The position numbers and the translations under genes were made by a program. The notes beneath the pieces were generated by a model that saw only the letters and a list, made by a program, of their open reading frames with translations, had not been told where the DNA came from and made no database searches. Shown here in pieces: positions 10,856 to 19,900 of a stretch of 37,820 nt of DNA (positions within the stretch are counted from its first letter, which is position 1; each line of letters begins with the position of its first letter). Source of the stretch: Symbiodinium natans (Eukaryota; Sar; Dinophyceae; Suessiales; Symbiodiniaceae); contig CAJNDS010000631.1 in assembly GCA_905221605.1 (NCBI GenBank), positions 1 through 37,820 of the forward strand, given 5' to 3'.

Positions 10856-13548
10856 TGTCGAAGGGGCAGAACGAGTCGCGGGTTGTGTTTCGAGACAATG
10901 CGAACTTTCTTTGATTCTTTCTCGGTCCCTCGGCTCGGAACACTCTCAATGGGGCGGGTCGGGCGGGGCGAAGAAGGCAATGCATCTTGCGGACGCGTGC
11001 GTTCGCGTGTGCGTTTCGCGCCGGTTTCTAGCTGTCCGCTAGCCGGATACAATGCAAACTCAGTGGTGCCCGTCCAATCACCAGACAATGCAGCATCCGG
11101 ATCCTCAAGAGATCTCCAATCTGCATCGCGATAGACCTGTTCGGTACCATCCTTATACCGCACCTTAGTGACGCGTGCGCCAGTCAATCTGGCCTCAGCA
11201 ACAGGCAACGAGCTACGAAGACGAGTCAATCCGAACATAGCTCGTCTTGTTTTCACATGATGCCTGATCAGGAGGCAGTTTGGATCATCAATCTCCCAAT
11301 AATCCATGTTCTTTGTTGCTTTTCTTTTGGCTGCAACAGTTCTGGCGAACGCTGGTTTGGATCTTGCTCTAGCTTGTGCCATCGCAACCAATGAAGAAAT
11401 CTTTGAAAGATGATCATACTCACAATGGGTGGAATCAGTGATGCCTCTCAACTCAAGATCAATGGTCTCAAGTTCGAGGTCATCCATGAGGCTACTGATT
11501 TCCAATTCAGTTCGGGGGCCTGAATAGGCTGAGTAGGGAATGACAGTAGGAGTGAGATACACCAAGGTGCCTTGCCGAACAATAGGCACGGTTCGATTTG
11601 ACGGTGTCATCAATGCCATGAAATCCTTTGCCATGATTGTCCAAAAATCTTGAAGCAAGAATCTAGACACACTGACCAATGGGAAAGGAATGTGCTCACA
11701 AACATAGAACTGCACGCGCAATGAGTGGCCATTGCAGTCAAGTTCAACAATACGCTTCCCCAAGATGGACAATGTCTTGCCTGAGATGCTTCTAAGCGCC
11801 GGGCAATCACTGCCTACTGGGTGCAATGGATAGTCCGATGCGAACCAAGGTGGACAGCAATTTGCTGATGCGCCAGAATCGAACAAAATCCAACTCCTGT
11901 CGACAATGCCTGACTGTGTGTGGAAATCAGACAAGCGATCAATCCCAATGCCAGTTGGGTTCGGCACTAGCTCACTCTGACCTTCAATGCTTGACTCACT
12001 GCTACTGTCATCATGTGGAGTGTGACTGCCAATCATTCTGTCGACAATCACATCATCTGCACTGCGAGGATGTGGAGGAACAGAGGCTGACAATGTTCCA
12101 ATCAGCATCAAAGCTCCTACGAACAATCTACTTGCAAGGCTGGGTCTCACAGGCCTGGGGCCTGCACTAGACCTCCTGGGGCTCTCAAGCAATGGATTGT
12201 TCGAAGCAAGTTGAGGAGTCAATGATTCTCTCTCTTCACTCCGCTCTGTGCTCTCAATGGTGACTGCTGCTGCAGTCTCTTGGGTCGCCAATGGTGGCGA
12301 GCCTGTGTTGGGTACCTCTCTGCTCAATGCGCTGCCAGTGGCAGCAAAAACCGGTTGCGCGCCTGAGTTCCAATCAGACCAATCCTCAGACCAGTCCTGA
12401 GAGGAATCATACCAATCCTGACCGTACCAGGAATCGTCGTCCCAATACGTCCAGTCTTCTTCACTGTACAAAGCGCTCTGCCAATCGTCATACCACCAGC
12501 TGGTGTCAACAGTGTCTTCAGGCCAATTCTCTTCTTCTGTGCATTCATATCCTAGCTCTCCACTCTCTGCAATCATTGACTGTGGGTTCTGAGGGCAATG
12601 CTTGCTCCAATGCGACTGCGAACCACAAATGAAACATCCTGTTCCTGAGTCGGGCCCTTTTCCAATCTTTCCTCCTTTTCCTTTTCCTTTTCCTGAGCCT
12701 TTGTGGAATCCTTTCTTTCCTTTGCCTTTCCAATTCTTTCCTTTTCTTTTTCCTTTGTATCCTTTGCTCTTTCCTTTGAATCCTTTGCCCTTTCCTTTGT
12801 AGCCTTTGAATCCTTTTCCTTTTCCTTTCAATGCACCTATGTCCATGGGAACTGGTCCCTCTGAAGAGTTTGGTGACCTCCAATTGGCTAAATGCCTGCT
12901 CTGGTAGTACTGTTTCACTATCTGTACAACATCGGAAAACGTGGTCAATGCATCAACGTTGAGGCGCAAATGTTGCTGCAATGCGCCTGAGGTTTTGTTG
13001 ACCATCAGAGTGACCAATAGGTCATCATCAAGGAGCTTCCCTGTGGCTTTCTCATGCTTGTTCTTCAATGAAATAAACTCCGTCAAATCCGCTTCAAATG
13101 AGGCGTCTCGGAATCTGAAGTCCAGCAATCTGCTCAACAAGCTAACTCCCCTGGCTCTGTCAGGCAATGCAAAACGTTCATACAATTGCCTCCAGGTCTC
13201 AAAACCATTTCCGCCTTCGTTCAATCTCACGACCAATCTGGCGGGGCCATCTGTGATCTGTGCAAGAAGATAGTGTAATTGTCTGCTGAAATCAACTAAT
13301 CTTTGATTCGGACAGTTTGCTGCTTCGAAATCTTCCAAGTGCTGGTCAATACAGGGGTCATAAGTACCTTCCAGTCTGTCCATCAATGACTGGGCTACAG
13401 GTTTGTACAAGGAAACATACGACTTCAATTGCCAGCTCCAATCTTCCCATTTCTCGGACTCACCATGGAAAATCGGTGGAGGAAACAATTTGATTTCTCC
13501 TCCTAGACCTTGAAAGTTTCCAAATACTGCCATCACGAATCTCGACAA
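10621..13548 (-). CDS. Gag-protease polyprotein of element 1
   Basis: The frame gives 975 residues, real to about residue 895 and out of frame after that. The likely start is the Met at 13533 (MAVFGNFQGLGG), shared with element 2. Residues about 20-230 form a helical Gag capsid-like region with WEDWSWQLKSYV and RLVVRLNE. About 240-300 is a Lys/Gly-rich basic stretch. A CCHC zinc knuckle (CFICGSQSHWSKHC) lies near 303-316 and should bind the RNA genome. An acidic Trp/Asp/Tyr-rich stretch follows, then a hydrophobic segment (LFVGALMLIGTLSA) near 475-487. The retropepsin motif FDSGAS lies near 553-558 and cleaves the polyprotein. Confidence 0.88.
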   Translation of the reverse strand: MSRFVMAVFGNFQGLGGEIKLFPPPIFHGESEKWEDWSWQLKSYVSLYKPVAQSLMDRLEGTYDPCIDQHLEDFEAANCPNQRLVDFSRQLHYLLAQITDGPARLVVRLNEGGNGFETWRQLYERFALPDRARGVSLLSRLLDFRFRDASFEADLTEFISLKNKHEKATGKLLDDDLLVTLMVNKTSGALQQHLRLNVDALTTFSDVVQIVKQYYQSRHLANWRSPNSSEGPVPMDIGALKGKGKGFKGYKGKGKGFKGKSKGYKGKRKGKNWKGKGKKGFHKGSGKGKGKGGKIGKGPDSGTGCFICGSQSHWSKHCPQNPQSMIAESGELGYECTEEENWPEDTVDTSWWYDDWQSALYSEEDWTYWDDDSWYGQDWYDSSQDWSEDWSDWNSGAQPVFAATGSALSREVPNTGSPPLATQETAAAVTIESTERSEERESLTPQLASNNPLLESPRRSSAGPRPVRPSLASRLFVGALMLIGTLSASVPPHPRSADDVIVDRMIGSHTPHDDSSSESSIEGQSELVPNPTGIGIDRLSDFHTQSGIVDRSWILFDSGASANCCPPWFASDYPLHPVGSDCPALRSISGKTLSILGKRIVELDCNGHSLRVQFYVCEHIPFPLVSVSRFLLQDFWTIMAKDFMALMTPSNRTVPIVRQGTLVYLTPTVIPYSAYSGPRTELEISSLMDDLELETIDLELRGITDSTHCEYDHLSKISSLVAMAQARARSKPAFARTVAAKRKATKNMDYWEIDDPNCLLIRHHVKTRRAMFGLTRLRSSLPVAEARLTGARVTKVRYKDGTEQVYRDADWRSLEDPDAALSGDWTGTTEFALYPASGQLETGAKRTRERTRPQDALPSSPRPTRPIESVPSRGTEKESKKVRIVSKHNPRLVLPLRHWNKCLAESRSLEIARLLFSEDFARLASSMQKCVKIWCGSITLSIRPQAKSEPPTFGFSYQTIGFAWFIRNVRHCAPG

Positions 13549-13578
13549 TCTTTCAGGAGCCCTTGGACTTCGTCCAGT

Positions 13579-13590
13579 GCTCCGCTACCA
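13579..13590 (-). promoter_or_regulatory. Primer binding site of element 1
   Basis: On the minus strand the sequence is TGGTAGCGGAGC, beginning 15 nt inside the 5' LTR. Its complement, GCTCCGCTACCA, ends in CCA as a tRNA 3' end does. It resembles the initiator-Met site of copia elements elsewhere (TGGTATCAGAGC in plants). The same 12 bases occur in element 2. Confidence 0.75.
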
Positions 13591-13605
13591 TGAAATTTTA
13601 CAAAA

Positions 13606-13803
13606 GCGAAATCGTCTATTCAATCAGGTGATCTCAGAACTTCTCAACTCAATCAAGCACAATCACAAGCACCAGCTCTGCTGCGTGATGCAATCACTCG
13701 AGCTCAATGTTTTCCGACTTGAGCCAAAGTTGATCCAGCAATCCTCTGATGACCAATGCATCTCTGTGTGGATACAAAGGTGATCTGACCAATCATCCTA
13801 ACA
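13606..13803 (-). repeat. 5' LTR of element 1 (about 198 bp)
   Basis: On the minus strand it begins TGTTAGGATGATTGG at 13803 and ends near 13606, just before TTGTAAAATTTCA and the primer binding site. It is related to, but clearly diverged from, the element 2 LTR. Shared blocks are TGTTAG at the start, CTTTGGCTCAAG in the middle and GAGTGATTGCATCA. The length matches (198 against 195-197 bp). The end is set by analogy with element 2, since the partner LTR is missing. Confidence 0.65.
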
Positions 13804-13908
13804 TTTAAGCCCCTTGAAGCCCCCCTTAAAGCCCCCCTTTAAGCCCCCTTCAAGCCCTCCCCTTAAGCCTCAAGCCCCCCTTAAGACCCCCCTTAAGCCC
13901 CCCCTTAA
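13804..13908. repeat. Degenerate CTTAAGCCCCCC array between the two elements
   Basis: About ten degenerate copies of a 10-12-bp unit CTTAAGCCCCC (GGGGGCTTAAG on the minus strand). It touches the 5' LTR of element 1 on one side and the 3' LTR of element 2 on the other. The same array type flanks the other end of element 2 from 21284. This suggests that element 2 inserted into a pre-existing array. Confidence 0.85.
13904..13908. repeat. Target-site duplication CTTAA, downstream copy
   Basis: CTTAA abuts the LTR at 13909, and CTTAA also abuts the other LTR at 21284-21288. A 5-bp duplication is normal for Ty1/copia. Because the array itself is built of CTTAAG, the match is consistent with a duplication but not strong proof. 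Confidence 0.55.
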
Positions 13909-14105
13909 TCAATGTTCACAGACTGGCTTGATCACACAATCCAGAATACACAAGATGCACAGCAAAGTCACTTGATGCAATCACTCACTCAGCAATCTTG
14001 TTTGTGCCGCCTTGAGCCAAAGCATCGAGTCAATGCTCATGTTGAGCATGTCGCTGTGCCAATGCTTCTCTTGAAGCATGCCAATTGTGACCTTATATTC
14101 TAACA
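13909..14105 (-). repeat. 3' LTR of element 2 (197 bp)
   Basis: On the minus strand it runs TGTTAGAATATAAGG ... CTGTGAACATTGA. It is identical to 21089-21283 apart from a 2-bp indel. It contains CTTTGGCTCAAG, which matches the 3' end of the dinoflagellate spliced leader over 11 nt. At least seven CAAT tetranucleotides fall on the + strand in 197 bp. The TATAAGG near its start could be a promoter-like or polyadenylation-region signal, but that is a guess. Confidence 0.92.
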
Positions 14106-14115
14106 CGGTCCCTCA
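14106..14115 (-). promoter_or_regulatory. Candidate polypurine tract of element 2
   Basis: TGAGGGACCG on the minus strand abuts the first base of the 3' LTR, where plus-strand DNA synthesis is primed in LTR retroelements. It is short and not purely purine. The core recurs at 16420-16429, 18448-18456, 10923-10931 and 7313-7322. Confidence 0.5.
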
Positions 14116-14742
14116 GCAGAGACACTGTTTGTCTGTGCTGTTCTCCAGTCACAATTCAAATGATTTCGTAAAACAAAGATTCAGTCAACCAATCAACGGA
14201 GTATGTCGAAAAATCTCAACTGCAAACGACTACCAATCAGCTCAGCAGTGAACAATGCACTCAGAGGCTCGGCTCAATCCTTTTGCTTCGCAAGCGAATC
14301 GCAATCGCTTCAAAAGAGAACTTGCAACGAAACCTGCAATGTTCTGTTGGCATACCGAATGCTCCAATGCATCCGAATCAATACACCACACGGAGTGGTC
14401 CTGAGAAACGGTCAGCAAAGTTTCCAATCGGGGTCCAATGAGCTGCAGCAAATGGAAAAACCACATCATCACCAATGGAAAGCATCAACTGTAAAACCAA
14501 TCGTCGAAGCAATAACCAATCAAATGCAATCTCATCTTTCCAGGCCAGTCAAAATTGTTGGACGCCAATGAGGCATCAGTCCATCTGGTGGACGTTGAGG
14601 GCAATCCTCAATCGGCTGCCTCCGCTCGCGATCGTGAGCTCGGAGCTGCCAATCTGGCCTTCGCCAATGGCCCTTGCCACTGCGCTTCCAGCAATGGCCG
14701 ACGAGCCAATGCCTGCGGTGCGTCCTGCACCAATCAGCTTGC
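14116..14742 (-). other. Non-coding 3' part of element 2
   Basis: About 630 bp lie between the third ORF's stop and the polypurine motif. I see no credible ORF. CAAT on the + strand stays dense here (for example 14521-14580 and onward), showing that the motif bias is not confined to coding sequence. It probably acts as the 3' untranslated region. Confidence 0.5.
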
Positions 14743-15936
14743 TCAGGCGTGTCGGGGGCGATGGAACGAGAACTGCTCCGTCGCGCCACTCAAGTCCCAA
14801 TTCAATCCGTCCAAAAGGGCCTTCAGTGACAATCGAGTGTCAACCACCATCGCAGTCAGCAGCTCAATCGGGTTCAAGCGGTAGTTGCCATCTTCCATGG
14901 CTTCCAAGATCAAGCAATGGCCACAGTAAGACTGGTTGTGCCAATGCAACAATCCGCCCTTTCCCGTGGCGGGGTTCTTCAAGACCGTGGGGAATCGGGA
15001 CATCAATGGGTGGTACCCAATGATCCAGACATTCTCGTGCAATCCTGCCTCAATGGAGGGGACCTGATCGCACCACTGATGGAGCTTCACCAATGCCTGG
15101 TCAATGGTGGTAAAGGCATTTGCCTGACCACGCGGAAAACCATCCAATGCAATGACACCGTCTGCCACCACGCCTCGCATCAATGACTCTGGCAATGCAA
15201 GGAAGAAGGGCATCGCCATCAATGAGCCATCCAGGATCATCTCACTTCCAACCTGCCAGTGATTGGACACAATGACCCAATTGCGAACTTGCAGCGTGCG
15301 AATGGTCAATGGGACCATTCCTTCCTGAGCAGTGACCCATGCCAATGGCAACCCATGTTGGACTGCACCAATGCGCATTCCAGCCTGCGCACTGTAAGCG
15401 ACAATGAGCCATGCCAATCCCACGGAAGGACCAATGCCCGCTGGACTGGGCCAATCCTCCGTTTTGAGGCAGTTCGCGTACGATCCAAGCCTCAATGGAT
15501 TCAATCCAGCTTGTGGCTCCAATGTCTTGAGGCTGGCATTGTTGAGCAGCACTCCACCGATGCAATGCTCAATCAATCTCATCCTCACCAAAAGCGCCTT
15601 CGCTGTGTCGATGTCAATCCCAATCCGCCGAACGATCGGGAGGCATGCTGTCTCTGTGGGGAGCAATGCCAATGCATCAGACAGGATCTCCTGCAATGCC
15701 CTGTATTGCATCGCGCTTTCGTTCAGGAGGCGCTCGCAATCGTCTTTCAACTGGTCTAAGCCAGCCAATGGGACGATCGGGGCAATCACACCTGCGGGGA
15801 CGGCCATGGTTGCCAATCTACGGACTGCAGAAAGGACAGTGCTCAAAAGGCGCAATGCGCACAATGCTCTAGGCTCCGAGACCCGAATGAGTGATCGCAA
15901 TGTGACGCAATGTGAGCCACAGTTCAGCGTGACCAA
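14743..15936 (-). CDS. Third ORF of element 2, 397 aa, unknown function, env position
   Basis: An open frame of 397 codons lies wholly inside the LTR-bounded element, 609 bp after the frame containing the RNase H C-terminus ends. The start at 15936 is the first Met; MAVPAG at codon 44 is an alternative. I recognise no domain. Features seen: an acidic-helical block (ERLLNESAMQYRALQEIL), a moderately hydrophobic stretch (VGLAWLIVAYSAQAGM, about residues 176-191), and a Cys/His cluster H-x-H-x4-C-x2-C (HWHNQSYCGHC, about 330-340) that could bind zinc. It resembles the 249-aa ORF of element 1. Location suggests an env-like or accessory protein, but no signal peptide or clear membrane anchor supports a true envelope. 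Confidence 0.7.
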   Translation of the reverse strand: MVTLNCGSHCVTLRSLIRVSEPRALCALRLLSTVLSAVRRLATMAVPAGVIAPIVPLAGLDQLKDDCERLLNESAMQYRALQEILSDALALLPTETACLPIVRRIGIDIDTAKALLVRMRLIEHCIGGVLLNNASLKTLEPQAGLNPLRLGSYANCLKTEDWPSPAGIGPSVGLAWLIVAYSAQAGMRIGAVQHGLPLAWVTAQEGMVPLTIRTLQVRNWVIVSNHWQVGSEMILDGSLMAMPFFLALPESLMRGVVADGVIALDGFPRGQANAFTTIDQALVKLHQWCDQVPSIEAGLHENVWIIGYHPLMSRFPTVLKNPATGKGGLLHWHNQSYCGHCLILEAMEDGNYRLNPIELLTAMVVDTRLSLKALLDGLNWDLSGATEQFSFHRPRHA

Positions 15937-16544
15937 TGCCTCAAAATTTGCAGAAAAAACAATTCTTCATGCAATCCGCTCACTGGAAAATCAATTCAGG
16001 GTTTCGGGCTTTATGTACAATGACAGTCAGAAGGAGCAATTTATTCAATTGCAATGCTTGACGGTCCCTTGTTTGCCAATGTCGTTTCAATGGCTGTCGT
16101 CCGCTCAATAGCGGACTAGCTGCGCACCCAACCGCAATGCGTTCACTGCGGTCGCTCTTATCCGCAATGCGGTTGACGGCGGTTGAGCGATGCTCTTAAA
16201 GTCAATCTTAAACACAATAAACACTAAACAACATGACTGAATGCACAACGCACAATGCAGCACTGACATGTTGCACATGTGACAAGAATGCCAATGCGAC
16301 TGCAATGCACTGCAATGCACTGTCAAGACAGCAATGTTCTTCTTTCTCTCTCTTTCTCTCAATGCTCAACGCAATCCAATTTAGACCGCGGAGGTCAAAG
16401 CGAAAACAACACAATTCCTCGGTCCCTCAAACAGGACCGGAAAAGCAATGCAATGGCCCAAGCCGCGTAACGTCGCGGGGCGAAGGGTCGGGTGGGCGGG
16501 GAAACAAAAGGGAAAGTGAAACAGTTTTTTTTCCGATCCAGTGC
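15937..16544 (-). other. Element 2 spacer between pol and third ORF
   Basis: No convincing gene. It has dense CAAT on +, ACATGT repeats near 16265-16280, a purine-rich sense tract (GAGAGAAAGAGAGAAAGAAG) near 16340-16360, and TGAGGGACCG at 16420-16429. The layout parallels 6966-7421 in element 1. Confidence 0.45.
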
Positions 16545-16943
16545 TCAGCCATATCGAAATTGGTTCCTGACCAATCCAAGCTTCCCAATGAGGTTGTGCA
16601 ATGTTTCGGTGGAGACGTATTTGGTCAATACATCCGCCGGGTTGAACTTGGTTCCTATCTTGCGGACTTGCAGCAATCCGCTCTGTACAAGATTTTGCAT
16701 GTACAAGTAGCGCAATTCTACGTGCTTTGTACGCTTTCCAGCGCCAAATCTAGTAGCCATGCTCTTACCTGCAGTAGAATCGGTGTACGCAACAATCTGC
16801 ACACGTCGCGCAAACTCCGCTTCCAAGACAAGATTCTTTACGAACAATGCCTCGTTCACTCCTTGGCCAATAGCGTACAGTTCGCCTCTCCAGAAGACAA
16901 TGCCACAGTGGCCTGTGTCCTCGAGGAGTGAATGACATCGCAA
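16545..16943 (-). pseudogene. RNase H C-terminal part of element 2, out of frame
   Basis: This frame carries GELYAIGQGVNEALFVK, VAYTDSTAGKSMATRFG, KRTKHVELRYLYMQN and PADVLTKYVSTETL, matching the C-terminus of element 1 pol closely. It is displaced from the main frame by one base: near 16880, where element 1 encodes SSGEAELYA, element 2 lacks one base and the main frame ends shortly after SSGEA. The stop at 16545 is at the same place as in element 1. Confidence 0.88.
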
Positions 16944-19900
16944 TCAAGAACCTGCACCGTGCTTCCGCTGGTGCTTTTCCGCGTGCGAGAACAACCTGCC
17001 CAATCGCTATCTACGTAGCAAGCAATGTCAAGGGTACAACGCCAATCGGCCAGCATCTGGCTCGGGCGTAGTCGTAGAACAGACTGCTTCGTGCCTACAA
17101 TGTACCTTAGCAAATGCTTCAGCTTAGCTAGGCTTTCCAATGTAGGTGACTTCACGTCACGCGACAGTTCCTTGACAGCGTAAGAGCAATCCGGCCGAAA
17201 GAAAGCTAGCCAGAGCAATTTCCCTACTGCGGTTCGGTACTTAGCGTGCTCAGCAGGCTCCAATGGTGTGTCTGCGTCTTGCATGCGTTTCAATGCGGTC
17301 GTGTCATAGTTTCGGTTCCACCTACGAAAATACGATGTGAATCCGTCAGAATGCACGAGGTATCGGTTAATCAACCACTGCGCGTGTTTGACTGCCCAAG
17401 GATACAATGCACTGTTGGAGTCAATTGCGAAACCAGTGTTGTGCTCGACCTGATACAGTAGCGTACGCAATTGTCCGTGCAATGTGCGTTGCATTTGTCC
17501 TACAGATCCACTAGACTGGGAATGTTCCTTCGGGGCGCAGCTCAATCCACCTAACTCAGAGCAAACACGTTGACACAATGCTTTGAGGGGACTTTCTTGG
17601 TCATACTGCAATACACCAAATGTCCTACCACATTCGAAGATAAACTTCTTCAGTTCAGCTACACTGTAGTCAATCTCACCTTTTGATGGGACAACGACAG
17701 CCATGCCCAATCCTGATATCACGTCAACTGCAGAGAGAATCTTCTGCAAGGGCAAATCCTTGTTCGTGGCACTAAAGCAATAGTCCACTTGGATAACAGG
17801 CTGACGGTCAATCTGCTTCTTGGCTGGGCCGTGTCTGCCTTTCGCCTTGACACAATGTGGACACCAATCTCTAAACGGCAAATGAGTCAATTCGTGTTGT
17901 TTTCTTTCGGACGAAGAGGGTTCACCAGTAACCTTCAATCCTTTCGGGACTCTCGCATGTCTATCTGAGGTTTCCTGTTCAGTTCTCTCATACTCAATCG
18001 GAATGGGAACAAAGACAGAGAATCCTCTCCATGCTTGAAACAAATCCCTACGAGGATCTTGTTCAGGTTCTTTCACAGTACCATCATCATCACGAACAGA
18101 ACACCAATAGTCCTCAATTTCTGTGCCATTCGATTCAGGGAACTGAGATTCCACAATGTATGTGTAGCGATCTGCCATCAGTGAGTCGCCAAATTCGTTA
18201 TCTCGCTTGGCGTCAATCGGGGAAGGCTCATCATCAGGATGAACCAAATCAGTTCGTTTCTGGTGAATCATGCGAATCCAAAACGTAGGCAATTGAACCC
18301 AATAGTCAGTAGTTCGCTCCATTCCAGTCAATGGATCAGGAGTGTGGAAGAGCCGCAATAGATCTTCTTTCATCTTGTTGTCAAACACTTGAACAGAGCG
18401 CAATCTGCTCAAAATCGTGTTTTCAGAGTCCAAGGTCTCCAATACCTCGGTCCCTCGGCTCAACACACGACGCTCAATGGGAGAACTACTGGGCTGTAGT
18501 GCTTCAGAGCTGGGCTTCAATGCCTGCGAGGGCTCAGGCTTAGGTGATGTTTTGGGCTGAGGCTTCAATGCTGTCGGGGGCTGCGAAGTCTCCGGGCGCT
18601 TTCGCAGCCTTTGCTTCAATGCAAAGCGAGTGCTCCCAGTCCACTCTCGATCATCCTTAGCCTTGGAGTCCTCCAATGAACGGAAATCCGCGTCAATCAC
18701 CGTCTTACGACTGCCATCCTTGTAGGACTTACGGGTCTCTCTCCTGCCTGTCAATCTCTCTTCATCTACGGGCATCTCCTTGCTCAATCTTCCAAGGTCA
18801 AACATGGCACTTCTGGGTTTCACGTGATGACGAATCAATTGATGTGCCTTGTCATCTACTTCCCAATAGTCCATGTGCTTGAAGTTTTGCTTCTGCCTAC
18901 CTTTCTGTGCAGCAGCAATGAGCGAAGAGATCTTAGACACATGATCGTATGCAAGATCAGCAATGTCAGTTACACCGCGAAGTTCCACATCCAATGCTGT
19001 GAGGTCAATCTCTGCCATGAGAGAGTTAATCTCCAATTCACTTTTGGGTGCATCGGACGATGAGAAAGGGATCACAGTAGGAGTAAGATACACCAATGTA
19101 CCTTGACGAACAATGGGTACTGGAAGTCCCGTGGGAGTGATCAATGCCATGAAGTCGCGAGACATGACTGTCCAGAAATCTTGCAAGAGAAAACGAGAAA
19201 CACTAACCAATGGAAACGGGATGTTTTCACACACATAAAACTGGATACACAATGAATGACCATTGCAATCGAGTTCAACAACTCTCTTGCCCAATATGTT
19301 GAGGGATTTGCCTGAAATGCTCCTAAGGGCTGGACAATCAGAACCAACAGGGAGCAATGGGTAGTCCTCTGCAAACCGCGGAGGACAGCAATTCGCAGAT
19401 GCTCCGCTGTCGAACAAAACCCAGCTCTTGTCGACAATTCCAGACTGCAAGTGAAACTCTGCTAGCGTGTCTGAAGGTGGGTCAATCAACGACTGACTGG
19501 ACTGCTCAATGCGATTCAAACAGTCGTCGGTAGTCTGCTCAATGCTCTCAACTCTCGCTGGCACTCCGGTAGACAGAACACCAATGAGCATCAAGGCTCC
19601 AATGAACATCTTGCTCAGTAACCCAGGTTGTGATGGCCTTGCAATGCCACCTTGTTCTCGCCTTTGAGAGAACAATGGATTGGAGGAACTTACGAGCTCT
19701 TCTGTCTCTCCAATCTCTTCTTCTTGGCTCTCTTCAATGACAGGCGAAGTCATGACTGCTGCTGCAGTCTCAATCGCACCTGAGGCTCTGGCAATGTCTG
19801 TCTGAGGTTGGAGCAATGTCTGAGACTGTGACTGATCTGCAAGACCGGACTCGAACCAATCATACGACCAATCATCAGACCACCAACTGTAGTCATCATC

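Larger units (their letters stand above)
6216..13803 (-). mobile_element. Ty1/copia-type LTR retrotransposon, element 1 (3' LTR not found)
   Basis: Read on the minus strand the order is 5' LTR (13803-13606), primer binding site, Gag, protease, integrase, reverse transcriptase, RNase H, then a separate 249-aa ORF. Integrase before reverse transcriptase is diagnostic of Ty1/copia (Pseudoviridae) rather than gypsy. Two frameshifts near 10860 and 10640 break gag-pol when compared with element 2. I could not find a 3' LTR: the element-like composition (dense CAAT on +) stops near 6240 and gives way to foldback-type sequence, so the element is probably 3'-truncated. It lies directly downstream of element 2 in the same orientation, separated only by a G-rich array. 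Confidence 0.85.

Noticed and set aside
10589-10865. Programmed ribosomal frameshifting in element 1
   Set aside because: Element 2 is open in one frame across the same region, so simple indel decay explains it.
10733-11134. Frames on the + strand through the copia genes
   Set aside because: They are antisense shadows of gag-pol, whose minus-strand frames carry the zinc knuckle, protease, integrase and reverse-transcriptase motifs.
14743-15936. Calling the 397-aa ORF a true envelope protein
   Set aside because: It has no clear signal peptide, no strong membrane anchor and no recognisable fusion domain; only its position suggests env.
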